A stretch of 64,000 nt of DNA, taken from an uncultured Polaribacter sp. Its GTDB lineage: Bacteria > Bacteroidota > Bacteroidia > Flavobacteriales > Flavobacteriaceae. The stretch is taken from the NCBI RefSeq assembly GCF_947500975.1, contig NZ_CANMUE010000005.1, positions 1-64,000 of the forward strand, written 5' to 3'. Below are positions 10,907-19,391 of the stretch, piece after piece. Position numbers and translations under genes: made by a program. Position 1 is the stretch's first letter, and every line of letters begins with the position of its first letter. The notes under the pieces are model-generated. The model saw only the letters and a list, made by a program, of their open reading frames with translations. It did not search any database and had not been told where the DNA came from.

Positions 10907-11032
10907 TAAAATTGAGATAAGTTTATTTTTGGGTATCTGTAGGGTTCTAAATATTATGTTTGCAAAAAAGAGGTATATAATTTTAGGATATTCATAAAAA
11001 TGCACTTTTTATAAAAAAATATGTAATTATTG

Positions 11033-11040
11033 TATTTTTG
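11033..11040 (+). promoter_or_regulatory. -7 box of the truA-like gene
   Basis: TATTTTTG matches TAnnTTTG and ends only 4 bases before the ATG at 11045. The transcript would start at or within a base or two of the ATG. Confidence 0.55.
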
Positions 11041-11044
11041 CGTT

Positions 11045-11827
11045 ATGAAATACACATTTTCTTACCTTGTAGAACTTCAATTTTTAGGTTTTCGTTTTTC
11101 TGGATGGCAAAAACAAACAAACGCTAAGACTTTACACGATATGGTTGATAAATCATTATCATTTGTTTTTAAAGATGTTAGCTATAAAACTGTTGGTGTG
11201 GGTAGAACTGATGCTAAAGTTTCTGCAAATACTTATTATATTCAAATGTTTACAGATATATTAATAAATGAAGCTTTTTTTATGAAATCTTTAAATTTTA
11301 ATTTTTCTGCTGATTTTAAAGCAATATCTATTCATCAAGTTGATAGAGCTTATAATATAATTAACGCTCCTAAAATAAAAGAATACCATTATTACTTTTC
11401 TTTTGGTGAGAAAAATCATCCATTTTCGGCGCCTCTTTTGGTAAATATTCCTGAGAACTTAGATATAAGTATTATGAAAGCAGGTGCAAAGTTGTTTGAA
11501 GGCGAACATTATTTTCATAAATATTGTACAAAGCCTTCTGCAAATACTATTTTTAAAAGAACTATTGATTCATGCAAAATTGAAAAGAATGATATTTTAA
11601 CTGCAAACTTTTTTCCAGAAGTGTCCTATGTATTAAAGGTGAAAGGAAAAGGATTTTTAAGGTACCAAATTAGGTTGATGATGGCAACACTTTTTGAATT
11701 AGGCAAAGGAAATTTAGATTTAACTTTTATTGAGAATTCTTTAAAAGAAGATAATGATAGAAATTTTTTACGAAATATCGCTCCTTCTTCTGGCTTGCAA
11801 CTCTATAATATTGAATTGTTACCATAG
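11045..11827 (+). CDS. truA: TruA-like tRNA pseudouridine synthase
   Basis: A 260-residue protein of the TruA pseudouridine synthase family, which modifies U38-U40 in tRNA anticodon arms. The catalytic aspartate is in GVGRTDAKVSA, where classic TruA has GRTDAGVHA. The C-terminal half has the usual KGFLRYQIRLMMATLFELGKG helix and a final IAPSSGLQLYNI strand. I chose ATG 11045; an in-frame TTG 15 bases earlier falls inside the -7 box. The altered motif (Lys for Gly, Ser for His) suggests a divergent paralogue, so the exact target is uncertain. Confidence 0.82.
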   Translation: MKYTFSYLVELQFLGFRFSGWQKQTNAKTLHDMVDKSLSFVFKDVSYKTVGVGRTDAKVSANTYYIQMFTDILINEAFFMKSLNFNFSADFKAISIHQVDRAYNIINAPKIKEYHYYFSFGEKNHPFSAPLLVNIPENLDISIMKAGAKLFEGEHYFHKYCTKPSANTIFKRTIDSCKIEKNDILTANFFPEVSYVLKVKGKGFLRYQIRLMMATLFELGKGNLDLTFIENSLKEDNDRNFLRNIAPSSGLQLYNIELLP

Positions 11828-11829
11828 TT

Positions 11830-11876
11830 GGCAAGCAAGCTTGCATGAGCGATAGAAATGGCATCCTTTTTATGTT
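11830..11876 (+). ncRNA. Possible conserved flavobacterial intergenic element
   Basis: Just after the truA-like stop lie a perfect 10-bp palindrome GCAAGCTTGC (11835-11844) and then GAGCGATAGAAATGGCATCC followed by T's. The GAGCGATAG...GGCATCC core resembles a recurrent intergenic element I associate with flavobacterial genomes. I cannot tell from one copy whether it is a structured RNA, a terminator or a repeat. Confidence 0.3.
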
Positions 11877-12004
11877 TATCTAAATAGTTGGTGTGCCTTT
11901 TTTTTATATTGTTGTATTTTAAAATTTAAAAAAGCTGAAATAAAGTCATCATAAAAAGATATAATGGATAGCGTGTTTTTTGTTTTTTACAAAAACATGC
12001 TCAA

Positions 12005-12037
12005 AAAAAATCCATCATTTAAAAAAGATGGATTTTC
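12005..12037 (-). terminator. Terminator of the acyl-CoA dehydrogenase gene
   Basis: A 10-bp stem (GAAAATCCATC / GATGGATTTT read on the minus strand) with an A/T loop is followed by a T run. It lies 25 bases past the stop. Confidence 0.75.
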
Positions 12038-12060
12038 GAATGTAATAGATAATGAGTAAG

Positions 12061-13203
12061 TTATCCTTTAATAACACCTCTAGAAATTACTATTTTTTGT
12101 ATTTCTGAAGTTCCTTCATAAATCTGTGTAATTTTTGCATCTCGCATTAAACGCTCTACGTGATATTCTTTTACAAAACCATTACCACCGTGAATTTGCA
12201 CAGCTTCTACAGTTTGTTCCATAGCAACTTTAGATGCGTATAGTTTTGCCATTGCAGAAGACATATCGTAATTATTACCTTGATCTTTGTCCCAAGCAGC
12301 TTTCATAACCAGCATTCTTGCAGCTTCAATTTCTGTATACATGTCTGCTAATTTGAATGCAATTGCTTGATGATTGCAAATCTCTGTACCAAAAGCTTTA
12401 CGCTCTTTAGAGTATTTTAAGGCCAATTCGTAACCTCCAGCCGCAATTCCTAAAGCTTGTGCTGCAATACCAATTCTACCACCAGAAAGTGTTTTCATAG
12501 CAAATTTAAACCCAAAACCATCTTCGCCAATTCTGTTTTCTTTTGGCACTTTTACATCATTAAATTGCAAGGTGTGTGTATCTGAACCTCTAATACCTAG
12601 TTTATCTTCTTTAGGCCCAATATGAAAACCCTCAGTTCCTTTTTCAACAATAAAAGCATTGATTCCTCTATGGCCTTTTTCTCTATCAGTTTGTGCTATT
12701 ACCAAATAAACATCAGAACGCCCACCATTTGTAATCCAGTTTTTTGTTCCGTTAATTACATAATGATCTCCTTTGTCTTCAGCTGTAGTTGCTTGTGATG
12801 TTGCGTCAGAACCAGCTTCTGGTTCACTTAAACAAAAAGCCCCAATAAACTCCCCTGTTGCTAATTTTGTTAAATATTTTTGTTTTTGTTCTTCATTACC
12901 ATAAGCTTCTAAACCATAACAAACTAGTGAGTTGTTTACAGAAACCATAACAGAAGCAGAAGCATCAATTTTAGAAAGTTCTTCCATAATTAATACGTAA
13001 GAAATTGCATCCATTCCACTTCCTCCATATTTAGGATCTACCATGATTCCTAAAAAGCCCAAATCTCCCATTTTTTTCACTAATTCTTGTGGAAATTCTT
13101 GTTTGTTATCTCTTTCTATTACTCCAGGAAGTAATTCTGTTTGTGCAAAATCTCTTGCGGCATCACGTATCATGATGTGCTCTTCTGTTAAACTAAAATC
13201 CAT
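12061..13203 (-). CDS. Acyl-CoA dehydrogenase
   Basis: A 380-residue FAD-dependent acyl-CoA dehydrogenase that makes the 2,3-double bond in short- or medium-chain acyl-CoA. The domains in order are the N-terminal helical domain (DFSLTEEHIMIRDAARDFA), the middle beta domain with FCLSEPEAGSD and KNWITNGG, and the C-terminal helices with EAVQIHGGNGFVKEYHVERLMRDAKI and the IYEGTSEIQ motif that holds the catalytic Glu. The start at 13203 gives the normal N-terminus; an ATG 36 bases earlier lies in the promoter (TATCTTTG, 13237-13244). It is monocistronic, divergent from anmK. Chain-length preference cannot be read from sequence alone. Confidence 0.95.
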   Translation of the reverse strand: MDFSLTEEHIMIRDAARDFAQTELLPGVIERDNKQEFPQELVKKMGDLGFLGIMVDPKYGGSGMDAISYVLIMEELSKIDASASVMVSVNNSLVCYGLEAYGNEEQKQKYLTKLATGEFIGAFCLSEPEAGSDATSQATTAEDKGDHYVINGTKNWITNGGRSDVYLVIAQTDREKGHRGINAFIVEKGTEGFHIGPKEDKLGIRGSDTHTLQFNDVKVPKENRIGEDGFGFKFAMKTLSGGRIGIAAQALGIAAGGYELALKYSKERKAFGTEICNHQAIAFKLADMYTEIEAARMLVMKAAWDKDQGNNYDMSSAMAKLYASKVAMEQTVEAVQIHGGNGFVKEYHVERLMRDAKITQIYEGTSEIQKIVISRGVIKG

Positions 13204-13236
13204 GTATCTTTTTGTTAAATTTGAAATCTTAAAACT

Positions 13237-13244
13237 CAAAGATA
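13237..13244 (-). promoter_or_regulatory. -7 box of the acyl-CoA dehydrogenase gene
   Basis: TATCTTTG on the minus strand, 33 bases upstream of the chosen ATG. It excludes the longer start at 13239 and is back-to-back with the anmK promoter. Confidence 0.55.
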
Positions 13245-13278
13245 TCGATTTCGTAACATTTTTTCATTAGACTTTTGT

Positions 13279-13286
13279 TAATTTTG
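13279..13286 (+). promoter_or_regulatory. -7 box of anmK
   Basis: TAATTTTG ends 6 bases before the anmK ATG at 13293, so the mRNA is probably leaderless. An in-frame TTG at 13275 overlaps this box and is rejected as start. Confidence 0.55.
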
Positions 13287-13292
13287 ACAAAT

Positions 13293-14354
13293 ATGAATAA
13301 AAGTGAAGTTTTTTCTATCGGGTTAATGTCAGGTACTTCTTTAGATGGCATCGATTTGGTTTATGTAAAGTTCAATAAGAATAATTACAAAGATTTTGAA
13401 ATAATTTATGCAGAAACAATTTCTTATGCTGATGATTGGAAAAAAAAGCTGCAAAATGGAATTCATTTTTCTAAAGATGAATTAACCAAGTTAAATATTG
13501 ATTATGGTTATCTTTTAGGTGATGTTTTAAATGATTTTATCAGTAAATTTCAAATTAAAAAGATCGATTTTATTGCTTCACACGGACATACAATTTTGCA
13601 TCAACCAGAAAAAGGAATCACGCTTCAAGTTGGTGATGGACAAATAATTGCAGATAAAACAAAACAAAAAGTAATTTGCGATTTTAGAACGCAAGATGTA
13701 CAGTTAGGTGGGCAAGGTGCACCTTTGGTACCTATTGGAGATGAGTTGTTGTTTTCTGAATATGATTATTGTTTAAATCTTGGCGGATTTGCAAATATTT
13801 CTTACAAAAAGGAAAATAAAAGAATTGCTTTTGATATTTGTGCTGTAAATATTGTGTTGAATAAATATGCGGAACAATTAGGTTTCAATTATGACGATGA
13901 AGGAAAAATTGCTGCTTCAGGTACATTTTTAATGCAACTAGAAGCAGATTTAAGAATGTTAGATTTTTATCAACAAAAACCTCCAAAATCATTAGGGTTA
14001 GAGTGGGTAGAGAAAGAAATCTTTCCAAAACTAGAGTCTTCTAAAAGAAAACCAGAAGACCTTTTAAAAACGTTTACAGATCATATTGCATGGGCAATTG
14101 CCAAACCAATTCATAAAGGCGCAAAAGTTCTTTTAACTGGTGGAGGTACTTACAATAAGTATTTAATTTCAAAAATAAAGACCTTTAAAAATATTGAAAT
14201 TATAATACCAAATAAAGAATTTATAGAGTTTAAAGAAGCATTGATTTTTGCTTTTTTAGGTTTGCTAAAGCTTGAAAATCAAGTAAATTGTTTAAAGTCT
14301 GTAACGGGCGCTAGTGAGAATCATTCATCCGGAAAAATTTATTATCCTAAGTGA
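13293..14354 (+). CDS. anmK: Anhydro-N-acetylmuramic acid kinase
   Basis: A 353-residue kinase that opens and phosphorylates 1,6-anhydro-MurNAc during recycling of cell-wall fragments. The hallmarks are GLMSGTSLDGIDLVYV at the N-terminus, SHGHTILHQP, LQVGDGQIIA, CDFRTQDVQLGGQGAPLVPIGD and LTGGGTYN. Length is slightly below the E. coli enzyme, as usual in Bacteroidota. It shares an 89-base divergent promoter region with the acyl-CoA dehydrogenase gene. No other recycling genes are nearby. Confidence 0.95.
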   Translation: MNKSEVFSIGLMSGTSLDGIDLVYVKFNKNNYKDFEIIYAETISYADDWKKKLQNGIHFSKDELTKLNIDYGYLLGDVLNDFISKFQIKKIDFIASHGHTILHQPEKGITLQVGDGQIIADKTKQKVICDFRTQDVQLGGQGAPLVPIGDELLFSEYDYCLNLGGFANISYKKENKRIAFDICAVNIVLNKYAEQLGFNYDDEGKIAASGTFLMQLEADLRMLDFYQQKPPKSLGLEWVEKEIFPKLESSKRKPEDLLKTFTDHIAWAIAKPIHKGAKVLLTGGGTYNKYLISKIKTFKNIEIIIPNKEFIEFKEALIFAFLGLLKLENQVNCLKSVTGASENHSSGKIYYPK

Positions 14355-14366
14355 GAATAAAAAAAA

Positions 14367-14397
14367 TTGAGCAATCATTTTTTTTACTGTAATTTTG
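14367..14397 (+). promoter_or_regulatory. Promoter of the Glu/Leu-type dehydrogenase gene
   Basis: TTG (14367-14369), 20 bases, then TAATTTTG (14390-14397). The predicted 5' leader is about 125 bases, unusually long for this window, and it carries the GC palindrome at 14457-14468. Confidence 0.6.
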
Positions 14398-14456
14398 TAA
14401 CGTATAATCTAAATAATATTTTTTAATTTTTTTAAAATGAATCAACTTTAGCTTTT

Positions 14457-14468
14457 CCCCTGCAGGGG
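14457..14468 (+). promoter_or_regulatory. CCCCTGCAGGGG palindrome in the dehydrogenase leader
   Basis: A perfect 12-bp GC-rich palindrome lies in a leader that is otherwise almost pure A/T, 62 bases before the ATG. It could be a regulator site or an mRNA hairpin. It recalls the CCCCTC/GAGGGG repeat upstream of the porin-amt promoter. Confidence 0.4.
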
Positions 14469-14530
14469 ATTTTATTCGAAATAAGAGTATAAAAAAAGTA
14501 CACTAGAGTTAATTTATTTAAAATTTAAAG

Positions 14531-15757
14531 ATGAAAGAATTATTAAAAATATACGAAAATAAGAAGCCAGAAATTGTTTTTAATTGGAAAGATCCAGAAA
14601 CAGAAGCAGAAGGTTGGACGGTTATCAACTCTTTAAGAGGCGGTGCTGCCGGTGGCGGAACAAGAATGCGTGAAGGGTTAGATATGAACGAAGTTTTGTC
14701 ATTGGCAAAAACAATGGAAGTAAAATTTACCGTTTCTGGACCAGCAATTGGAGGAGCAAAATCTGGTATTAATTTTAACCCACACGATCCAAGAAAAAAA
14801 GGAGTTTTAGAACGTTGGTATAAAGCAGTTGCGCCGTTATTAAAAAATTATTACGGAACAGGAGGAGATTTAAATGTTGATGAAATTCATGAAGTAATTC
14901 CGATTACTGAAGAAAGTGGTGTTTGGCATCCGCAAGAAGGTGTTTTTAATGGTCATTTTAAACCAACAGAAGCAGATAAAATTAACAGAATTGGTCAATT
15001 AAGACATGGTGTAATTAAAGTTTTAGAAGATGAAAATTTATCTCCATCAACTAAAAGAAAATATACAGTTGCAGATATGATTACTGGTTTTGGTGTTGCA
15101 GAAGCTGTACGTCATTATTACGATATTTATGGTGGATCTGTAGTTGGTAAAAGGGCTGTGGTTCAAGGTTTTGGAAATGTGGGTTCGGCTGCAGCATTTT
15201 ATTTAGCGCAAATGGGGGCTAAAGTTGTAGGTATTATTGATAGAGATGGTGGTGTTATAAATGAAGAAGGTTTTTCTTTTGATGAGATAAAAGAGTTGTT
15301 TTTAAACAAAAATGGTAATACTTTAGTCGCGCAAAATATGATTTCCTTTGAAGAAGTAAATTCAAAAATTTGGAATTTATCTTGTGAAATTTTTGCACCT
15401 TGTGCAGCCTCAAGGCTAATTAAGCAAGAGCAGATAAATGAAATGATAGATTCTGGTTTAGAAGTAATATCTTGTGGAGCAAATGTACCTTTTGCTGATA
15501 AAGAAATTTTCTTTGGTTCTATTATGGAAGACACTGATAAAAAGGTAAGTTTAATTCCAGATTTTATTTCAAATTGTGGAATGGCAAGAGTTTTTGCTTA
15601 TTTTATGGAAGGAAAAGTTAAAATGTCTGATAAAGCAATTTTTGATGATACATCTAATGTTATAAAAAAGGCTTTAGAAAAAACTTTTGCAAAAAGGTCT
15701 GAAAAAACAAATATTAGTGAAACTGCTTTTGAAATCGCTTTGAAAGAATTAATATAA
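14531..15757 (+). CDS. Glu/Leu/Phe/Val dehydrogenase family protein
   Basis: A 408-residue NAD(P)-dependent amino-acid dehydrogenase that interconverts an amino acid and its 2-oxo acid plus ammonium. The substrate domain has RGGAAGGGTRMREG and the catalytic-lysine motif GPAIGGAKSGI, followed by GTGGDLNVDE. The NAD domain has VQGFGNVGSAAAFYLAQMGAKVVGI. Length is near that of short Glu/Leu dehydrogenases. Whether glutamate or a branched-chain amino acid is the substrate cannot be settled here. It is behind its own promoter and long leader, 23 bases ahead of nhaB, so the two may be co-transcribed. Confidence 0.9.
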   Translation: MKELLKIYENKKPEIVFNWKDPETEAEGWTVINSLRGGAAGGGTRMREGLDMNEVLSLAKTMEVKFTVSGPAIGGAKSGINFNPHDPRKKGVLERWYKAVAPLLKNYYGTGGDLNVDEIHEVIPITEESGVWHPQEGVFNGHFKPTEADKINRIGQLRHGVIKVLEDENLSPSTKRKYTVADMITGFGVAEAVRHYYDIYGGSVVGKRAVVQGFGNVGSAAAFYLAQMGAKVVGIIDRDGGVINEEGFSFDEIKELFLNKNGNTLVAQNMISFEEVNSKIWNLSCEIFAPCAASRLIKQEQINEMIDSGLEVISCGANVPFADKEIFFGSIMEDTDKKVSLIPDFISNCGMARVFAYFMEGKVKMSDKAIFDDTSNVIKKALEKTFAKRSEKTNISETAFEIALKELI

Positions 15758-15780
15758 AATAATAATTAAATAATAATAAT

Positions 15781-17277
15781 ATGTTTAAGTACTTTTTAGG
15801 AAATTCACCAAAATGGTTTAAAATGACCATGATAGGGTTTCTAGTTTTGAATACTCTTTTGTATTTTGTATTACCAATTTTTATGGGAGCTCATACTGCA
15901 CATAGCGTAGTTGCTTGGCTTTTTATAGGTGAATTTATTTTTACGCTTGCAATGGCACTAAAATGTTACCCCTTACAATCTGGTGGTTTATTAGCTATTC
16001 AAGCACTAGCTTTAGGTTTAACAACTCCTAAAAATGCTTATCACGAAGTAGATCAAAATCTAGAGGTAGTATTACTTTTGGTATTTATGGTTGCGGGTAT
16101 CTATTTTATGAAACCTTTATTGATGTTTATTTTCAGTAAGGTTTTTACTAAAATAAAATCAAAAGTAGTATTATCATTATTATTTGTTTTTTTATCAGCA
16201 GTATTATCGGCCTTTTTAGATGCATTAACAGTAACGGCAGTATTAATTAGTGTAGCTGTAGGTTTTTATGGAGTATATCATAAAATTCATTCTAGTTCTT
16301 CTGATTATGATAAAGATGGTGTTTTAGATAGAACAGAATTAAGTGGTGAAACATTAGAACAGTTTCGTAGTTTTTTAAGAAGTTTAATAATGCATGGAGT
16401 AGTAGGTACTGCTTTAGGAGGGGTTTGTACTTTGGTAGGAGAACCACAAAACTTATTAATAGGTGAGCGTTTAGGATGGAATTTTGTTGATTTTTTTCTG
16501 CAAATGGCACCAGTTACAATTCCTGTATTAATAGCTGGTTTAATAACAACTGTAATTTTAGAGTTAACTGGAACTTTTGGCTTTGGAGCAAAGTTACCTA
16601 AAGTAGCTGCTGATATTATAGAGAGTTATACTTTAGAAGAAGATAAGAATCGTTCAGATAAAGAAAAATATGGATTAATGGTACAAGGTGTTTCTGCAGT
16701 TTTATTAATTGCAGGTCTAGCATTACATATAGCGCCAGTTGGTTTAATTGGTTTAGCTTTAATAATTGTTCAAACTGCTTTTATGGGAATAATAGAAGAG
16801 CATAGTTTAGGACATGCTTTTGAAGAAGCTTTACCTTTTACTGGGTTGTTAGTTGTTTTCTTTGTAATTGTAGCTATGATTCACGATCAGCATTTATTTA
16901 GTCCAATAATTGCTTGGGCATTAAAGCAAGATCCAGCATCACAACCAGGTTTATTTTATATAGCAAACGGATTTTTATCAGCAATTAGTGATAATGTATT
17001 TGTGGCAACTGTTTATATAGGTGAAGTGCAAAGTGCATTTGAAGCAGGAACAATATCAAGAGAACATTTTGAAAAGTTAGCTATTGCTATTAATACTGGT
17101 ACAAATTTACCAAGTGTAGCAACACCAAATGGGCAAGCTGCATTTTTATTTTTGTTAACCTCCTCTCTAGCGCCGTTAATAAATCTATCTTATGGTAAAA
17201 TGGTAAAAATGGCATTGCCTTATACTATTGTTTTAGGAGGCTTAGGGTATATAATGGTAAAAGTTGTTTTATCTTAG
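15781..17277 (+). CDS. nhaB: Na+/H+ antiporter NhaB
   Basis: A 498-residue inner-membrane sodium/proton antiporter. It matches the known NhaB pattern from the start: [10 protein letters not shown], then [61 protein letters not shown] and a late block [14 protein letters not shown]. Many hydrophobic helices run throughout. It exports sodium using the proton gradient, fitting a salty habitat. It lies 23 bases after the dehydrogenase gene and is followed by a strong terminator. Confidence 0.95.
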   Translation: MFKYFLGNSPKWFKMTMIGFLVLNTLLYFVLPIFMGAHTAHSVVAWLFIGEFIFTLAMALKCYPLQSGGLLAIQALALGLTTPKNAYHEVDQNLEVVLLLVFMVAGIYFMKPLLMFIFSKVFTKIKSKVVLSLLFVFLSAVLSAFLDALTVTAVLISVAVGFYGVYHKIHSSSSDYDKDGVLDRTELSGETLEQFRSFLRSLIMHGVVGTALGGVCTLVGEPQNLLIGERLGWNFVDFFLQMAPVTIPVLIAGLITTVILELTGTFGFGAKLPKVAADIIESYTLEEDKNRSDKEKYGLMVQGVSAVLLIAGLALHIAPVGLIGLALIIVQTAFMGIIEEHSLGHAFEEALPFTGLLVVFFVIVAMIHDQHLFSPIIAWALKQDPASQPGLFYIANGFLSAISDNVFVATVYIGEVQSAFEAGTISREHFEKLAIAINTGTNLPSVATPNGQAAFLFLLTSSLAPLINLSYGKMVKMALPYTIVLGGLGYIMVKVVLS

Positions 17278-17300
17278 AAATTTGATTCAAATACTATAAA

Positions 17301-17333
17301 AAAATCCTGAATTTAAAGTTCAGGATTTTTTTT
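17301..17333 (+). terminator. Terminator after nhaB
   Basis: The stem ATCCTGAA / TTCAGGAT with a 7-base loop is flanked by A and T runs, 24 bases past the nhaB stop. Confidence 0.85.
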
Positions 17334-17383
17334 AGGCAATTAAATTAAAAATCAATCGTTAATATTTAAAAAAAATAAAACAT

Positions 17384-18064
17384 ATGCCTTTACAAGAAAG
17401 TCAAGAATTAACAAACGAAATGGTTCAAGAAAAAACACTTTCTATCTATAAATTAATTATGGATGGTGGTATTGGAGGTCAAATAATAATAGCTATACTT
17501 TTTGTGCTGTTAACAGTTGCCTTGTATATTTATTTTGAACGTTTTTTTGCTATAAAAGCTGCATCAAAAGTTGATGTTAATTTTATGAATCAAATAAAAG
17601 AATATGTTTCTCAAGGTAAATTAGAATCGGCAAAAGAACTTTGCAAAAGTAAAAACACGCCAACTGCAAGGTTGATAGAAAAAGGAATTTCTAGAATTGG
17701 AAAACCCTTAAATGATATAAATACAGCCATTGAAACCGCAGGTAAATTAGAGGTTTATCAGTTAGAAAAAAATGTTAGTGTTTTAGCAACAATTGCAGGT
17801 GCTGCACCAATGATTGGTTTTTTAGGAACTGTAATTGGAATGATTGTTGCAATTCACACAATTGCAAATGCAGGTGGTCAAATAGATATTAAAATGCTTT
17901 CAGATGGATTGTATACTGCTATGACAACAACGGTTGGAGGTTTAATTGTGGGTATTATTGCTTACATTACTTATAATCATTTAGTGGTAAAAACAGATAA
18001 AGTAGTGTATCAAATGGAGGCAAAATCTGTTGAGTTTTTAGATTTGTTAAACGAACCAGTATAA
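17384..18064 (+). CDS. exbB: ExbB/TolQ/MotA-type proton channel subunit
   Basis: A 226-residue inner-membrane protein. There is one helix near residues 25-45 (GGIGGQIIIAILFVLLTVALYIYFERFF), a cytoplasmic loop, and two helices around LATIAGAAPMIGFLGTVIGMIVAI and TTTVGGLIVGIIAYITYNHL, the classic MotA/TolQ/ExbB core. With ExbD it uses proton motive force to energise TonB. It is first of three genes (exbB-exbD-tonB). It could serve the many SusC-type receptors of this genome, including those in this window. Confidence 0.92.
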   Translation: MPLQESQELTNEMVQEKTLSIYKLIMDGGIGGQIIIAILFVLLTVALYIYFERFFAIKAASKVDVNFMNQIKEYVSQGKLESAKELCKSKNTPTARLIEKGISRIGKPLNDINTAIETAGKLEVYQLEKNVSVLATIAGAAPMIGFLGTVIGMIVAIHTIANAGGQIDIKMLSDGLYTAMTTTVGGLIVGIIAYITYNHLVVKTDKVVYQMEAKSVEFLDLLNEPV

Positions 18065-18153
18065 AAAATAATGAAAAAGTTTCAGAATTGAAAAACGTTT
18101 GAAGTAGCTCGTTTTTTAATTTTTGATTTTTTTAATCATTTAATCACTTACAA

Positions 18154-18546
18154 ATGAATTTACGCGGAAGAAATAAAGTAGATCCAACATTTAATATGTC
18201 GTCAATGACAGATATTGTTTTTTTGTTGTTGATATTTTTTATGCTTACATCAACCTTAGTAACGGTAAGTGCTATTGATGTTTTGCTGCCAAAAGCTGGT
18301 GGGAAAACTGAAAATAATAAATCTGTTGCGGTTACAATTACAGGTAAATCTCTTTTTTATATTGATAAGACAGAGGTAAGTTTGTCTAGTTTAGAAAATG
18401 AAATTTTAAAAAGTGTTGGCGCAGATAAAAAGAAAACAATTGTAATTCGTGGAGATAAAGATGTACCTTATAAAAATGTGATGAAAGTAATTGATATTGC
18501 AAATAAGAATAAATTAAAAATGATTTTAGCTGTAAAAGGTAAATAA
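18154..18546 (+). CDS. exbD: ExbD/TolR-type proton channel subunit
   Basis: A 130-residue protein with a single N-terminal membrane helix (MTDIVFLLLIFFMLTSTLV) preceded by NMSSMTDIVF. It carries the conserved membrane Asp (Asp in SSMTDIVFLLL) that forms part of the proton path. The periplasmic domain ends in VIDIANKNKLKMILAV. It lies 89 bases after exbB and 3 bases before the tonB start. Confidence 0.93.
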   Translation: MNLRGRNKVDPTFNMSSMTDIVFLLLIFFMLTSTLVTVSAIDVLLPKAGGKTENNKSVAVTITGKSLFYIDKTEVSLSSLENEILKSVGADKKKTIVIRGDKDVPYKNVMKVIDIANKNKLKMILAVKGK

Positions 18547-18549
18547 AAA

Positions 18550-19374
18550 ATGTCAGTTTTAGATACAAAACATAAAAGAAAATCAGCAATTATAACAGCA
18601 ATACTTTTGCTGTTTTTGTTGTTTGTTATTTTTAATTATGGGATGAAGTATTTAGATCTACCCGAAGAATATGGATTAGCAATTAATTTTGGGAACTCAG
18701 AAGTTGGAAGTGGAAAACCTGTTGAAAAAATAAAGAAAATAGCTCCTCCAAAAGTAGTTGAAAAGGAAGAAGTTGTAGAGAATACAAAAGAAGTTTCTAA
18801 AGATATTATAAAGGAAGACGTTATTACTGATGATAGTTTAGAAGAAGTGCCAGTTATAGAAAAAACAGAGGTAAAAAAAGAGCCAGTAAAAGAAGAAGTA
18901 AAAGAGGTAGTTAAGGAAGAAGTTCCTAAGCCACAACCATCAAAAGAAACACAAGATGCTTTAAATAATTTGCTAAATGGAAATTCATCAGATGGAAAAC
19001 CCAAAAGAGAAGGTAATTATAAAGAACAAGGTGTAAAAGGAAAAGAGAGCGGAGATCCAAATTCTAATAAGTATTATGGTAATACAGGAAGTGGATCCGG
19101 TGGGAATTATAATTTAGCAGGAAGAAAAGCTTTGTTAAAACCCAAAGAGCAACCTGATTGCGAAGAAGAAGGAGTTGTGGTTGTTAGGATAGAAGTTGAT
19201 AAAAACGGAAAGGTGATAAGTGCAATAGCAGGTGTAAAGGGATCTACAAATACGGCTCTTTGTTTGTTAAAACCAGCAAAAGAAGCTGCATTAAATACAA
19301 CTTGGAATGCTGACCTCAAAGCACCTACTAAACAAATAGGAACTATTATTTATAAGTTTTCTTTATCTAAATAA
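18550..19374 (+). CDS. tonB: TonB-family energy transducer
   Basis: A 274-residue TonB protein: a short cytoplasmic tail, one membrane helix (AIITAILLLFLLFVIFNYG), the Bacteroidota-type INFGNSEVGSG stretch, a long Lys/Glu/Pro/Val-rich periplasmic spacer (about 50-140), a Gly/Ser-rich linker, and a C-terminal domain (GVVVVRIEVDKNGKVISAIAG) that would contact receptor TonB boxes. Two cysteines in the last domain may form a disulfide. It is the third gene of the exbB-exbD-tonB unit. Confidence 0.9.
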   Translation: MSVLDTKHKRKSAIITAILLLFLLFVIFNYGMKYLDLPEEYGLAINFGNSEVGSGKPVEKIKKIAPPKVVEKEEVVENTKEVSKDIIKEDVITDDSLEEVPVIEKTEVKKEPVKEEVKEVVKEEVPKPQPSKETQDALNNLLNGNSSDGKPKREGNYKEQGVKGKESGDPNSNKYYGNTGSGSGGNYNLAGRKALLKPKEQPDCEEEGVVVVRIEVDKNGKVISAIAGVKGSTNTALCLLKPAKEAALNTTWNADLKAPTKQIGTIIYKFSLSK

Positions 19375-19379
19375 TCACG

Positions 19380-19387
19380 TATTTTTG
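19380..19387 (+). promoter_or_regulatory. -7 box of folC
   Basis: TATTTTTG ends 4 bases before the folC ATG and starts 5 bases after the tonB stop. The folC mRNA is probably leaderless and independent of the tonB operon. Confidence 0.5.
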
Positions 19388-19391
19388 CGAA

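Noticed and set aside
10797..10997. Plus-strand frame of 66 codons upstream of the truA-like gene
   Set aside because: It runs across the porin-amt promoter and its inverted repeat on the other strand, and its peptide has no protein-like pattern.
13204..13239. Longer acyl-CoA dehydrogenase start at 13239
   Set aside because: It overlaps the TATCTTTG box, and the added residues have no counterpart in the family.
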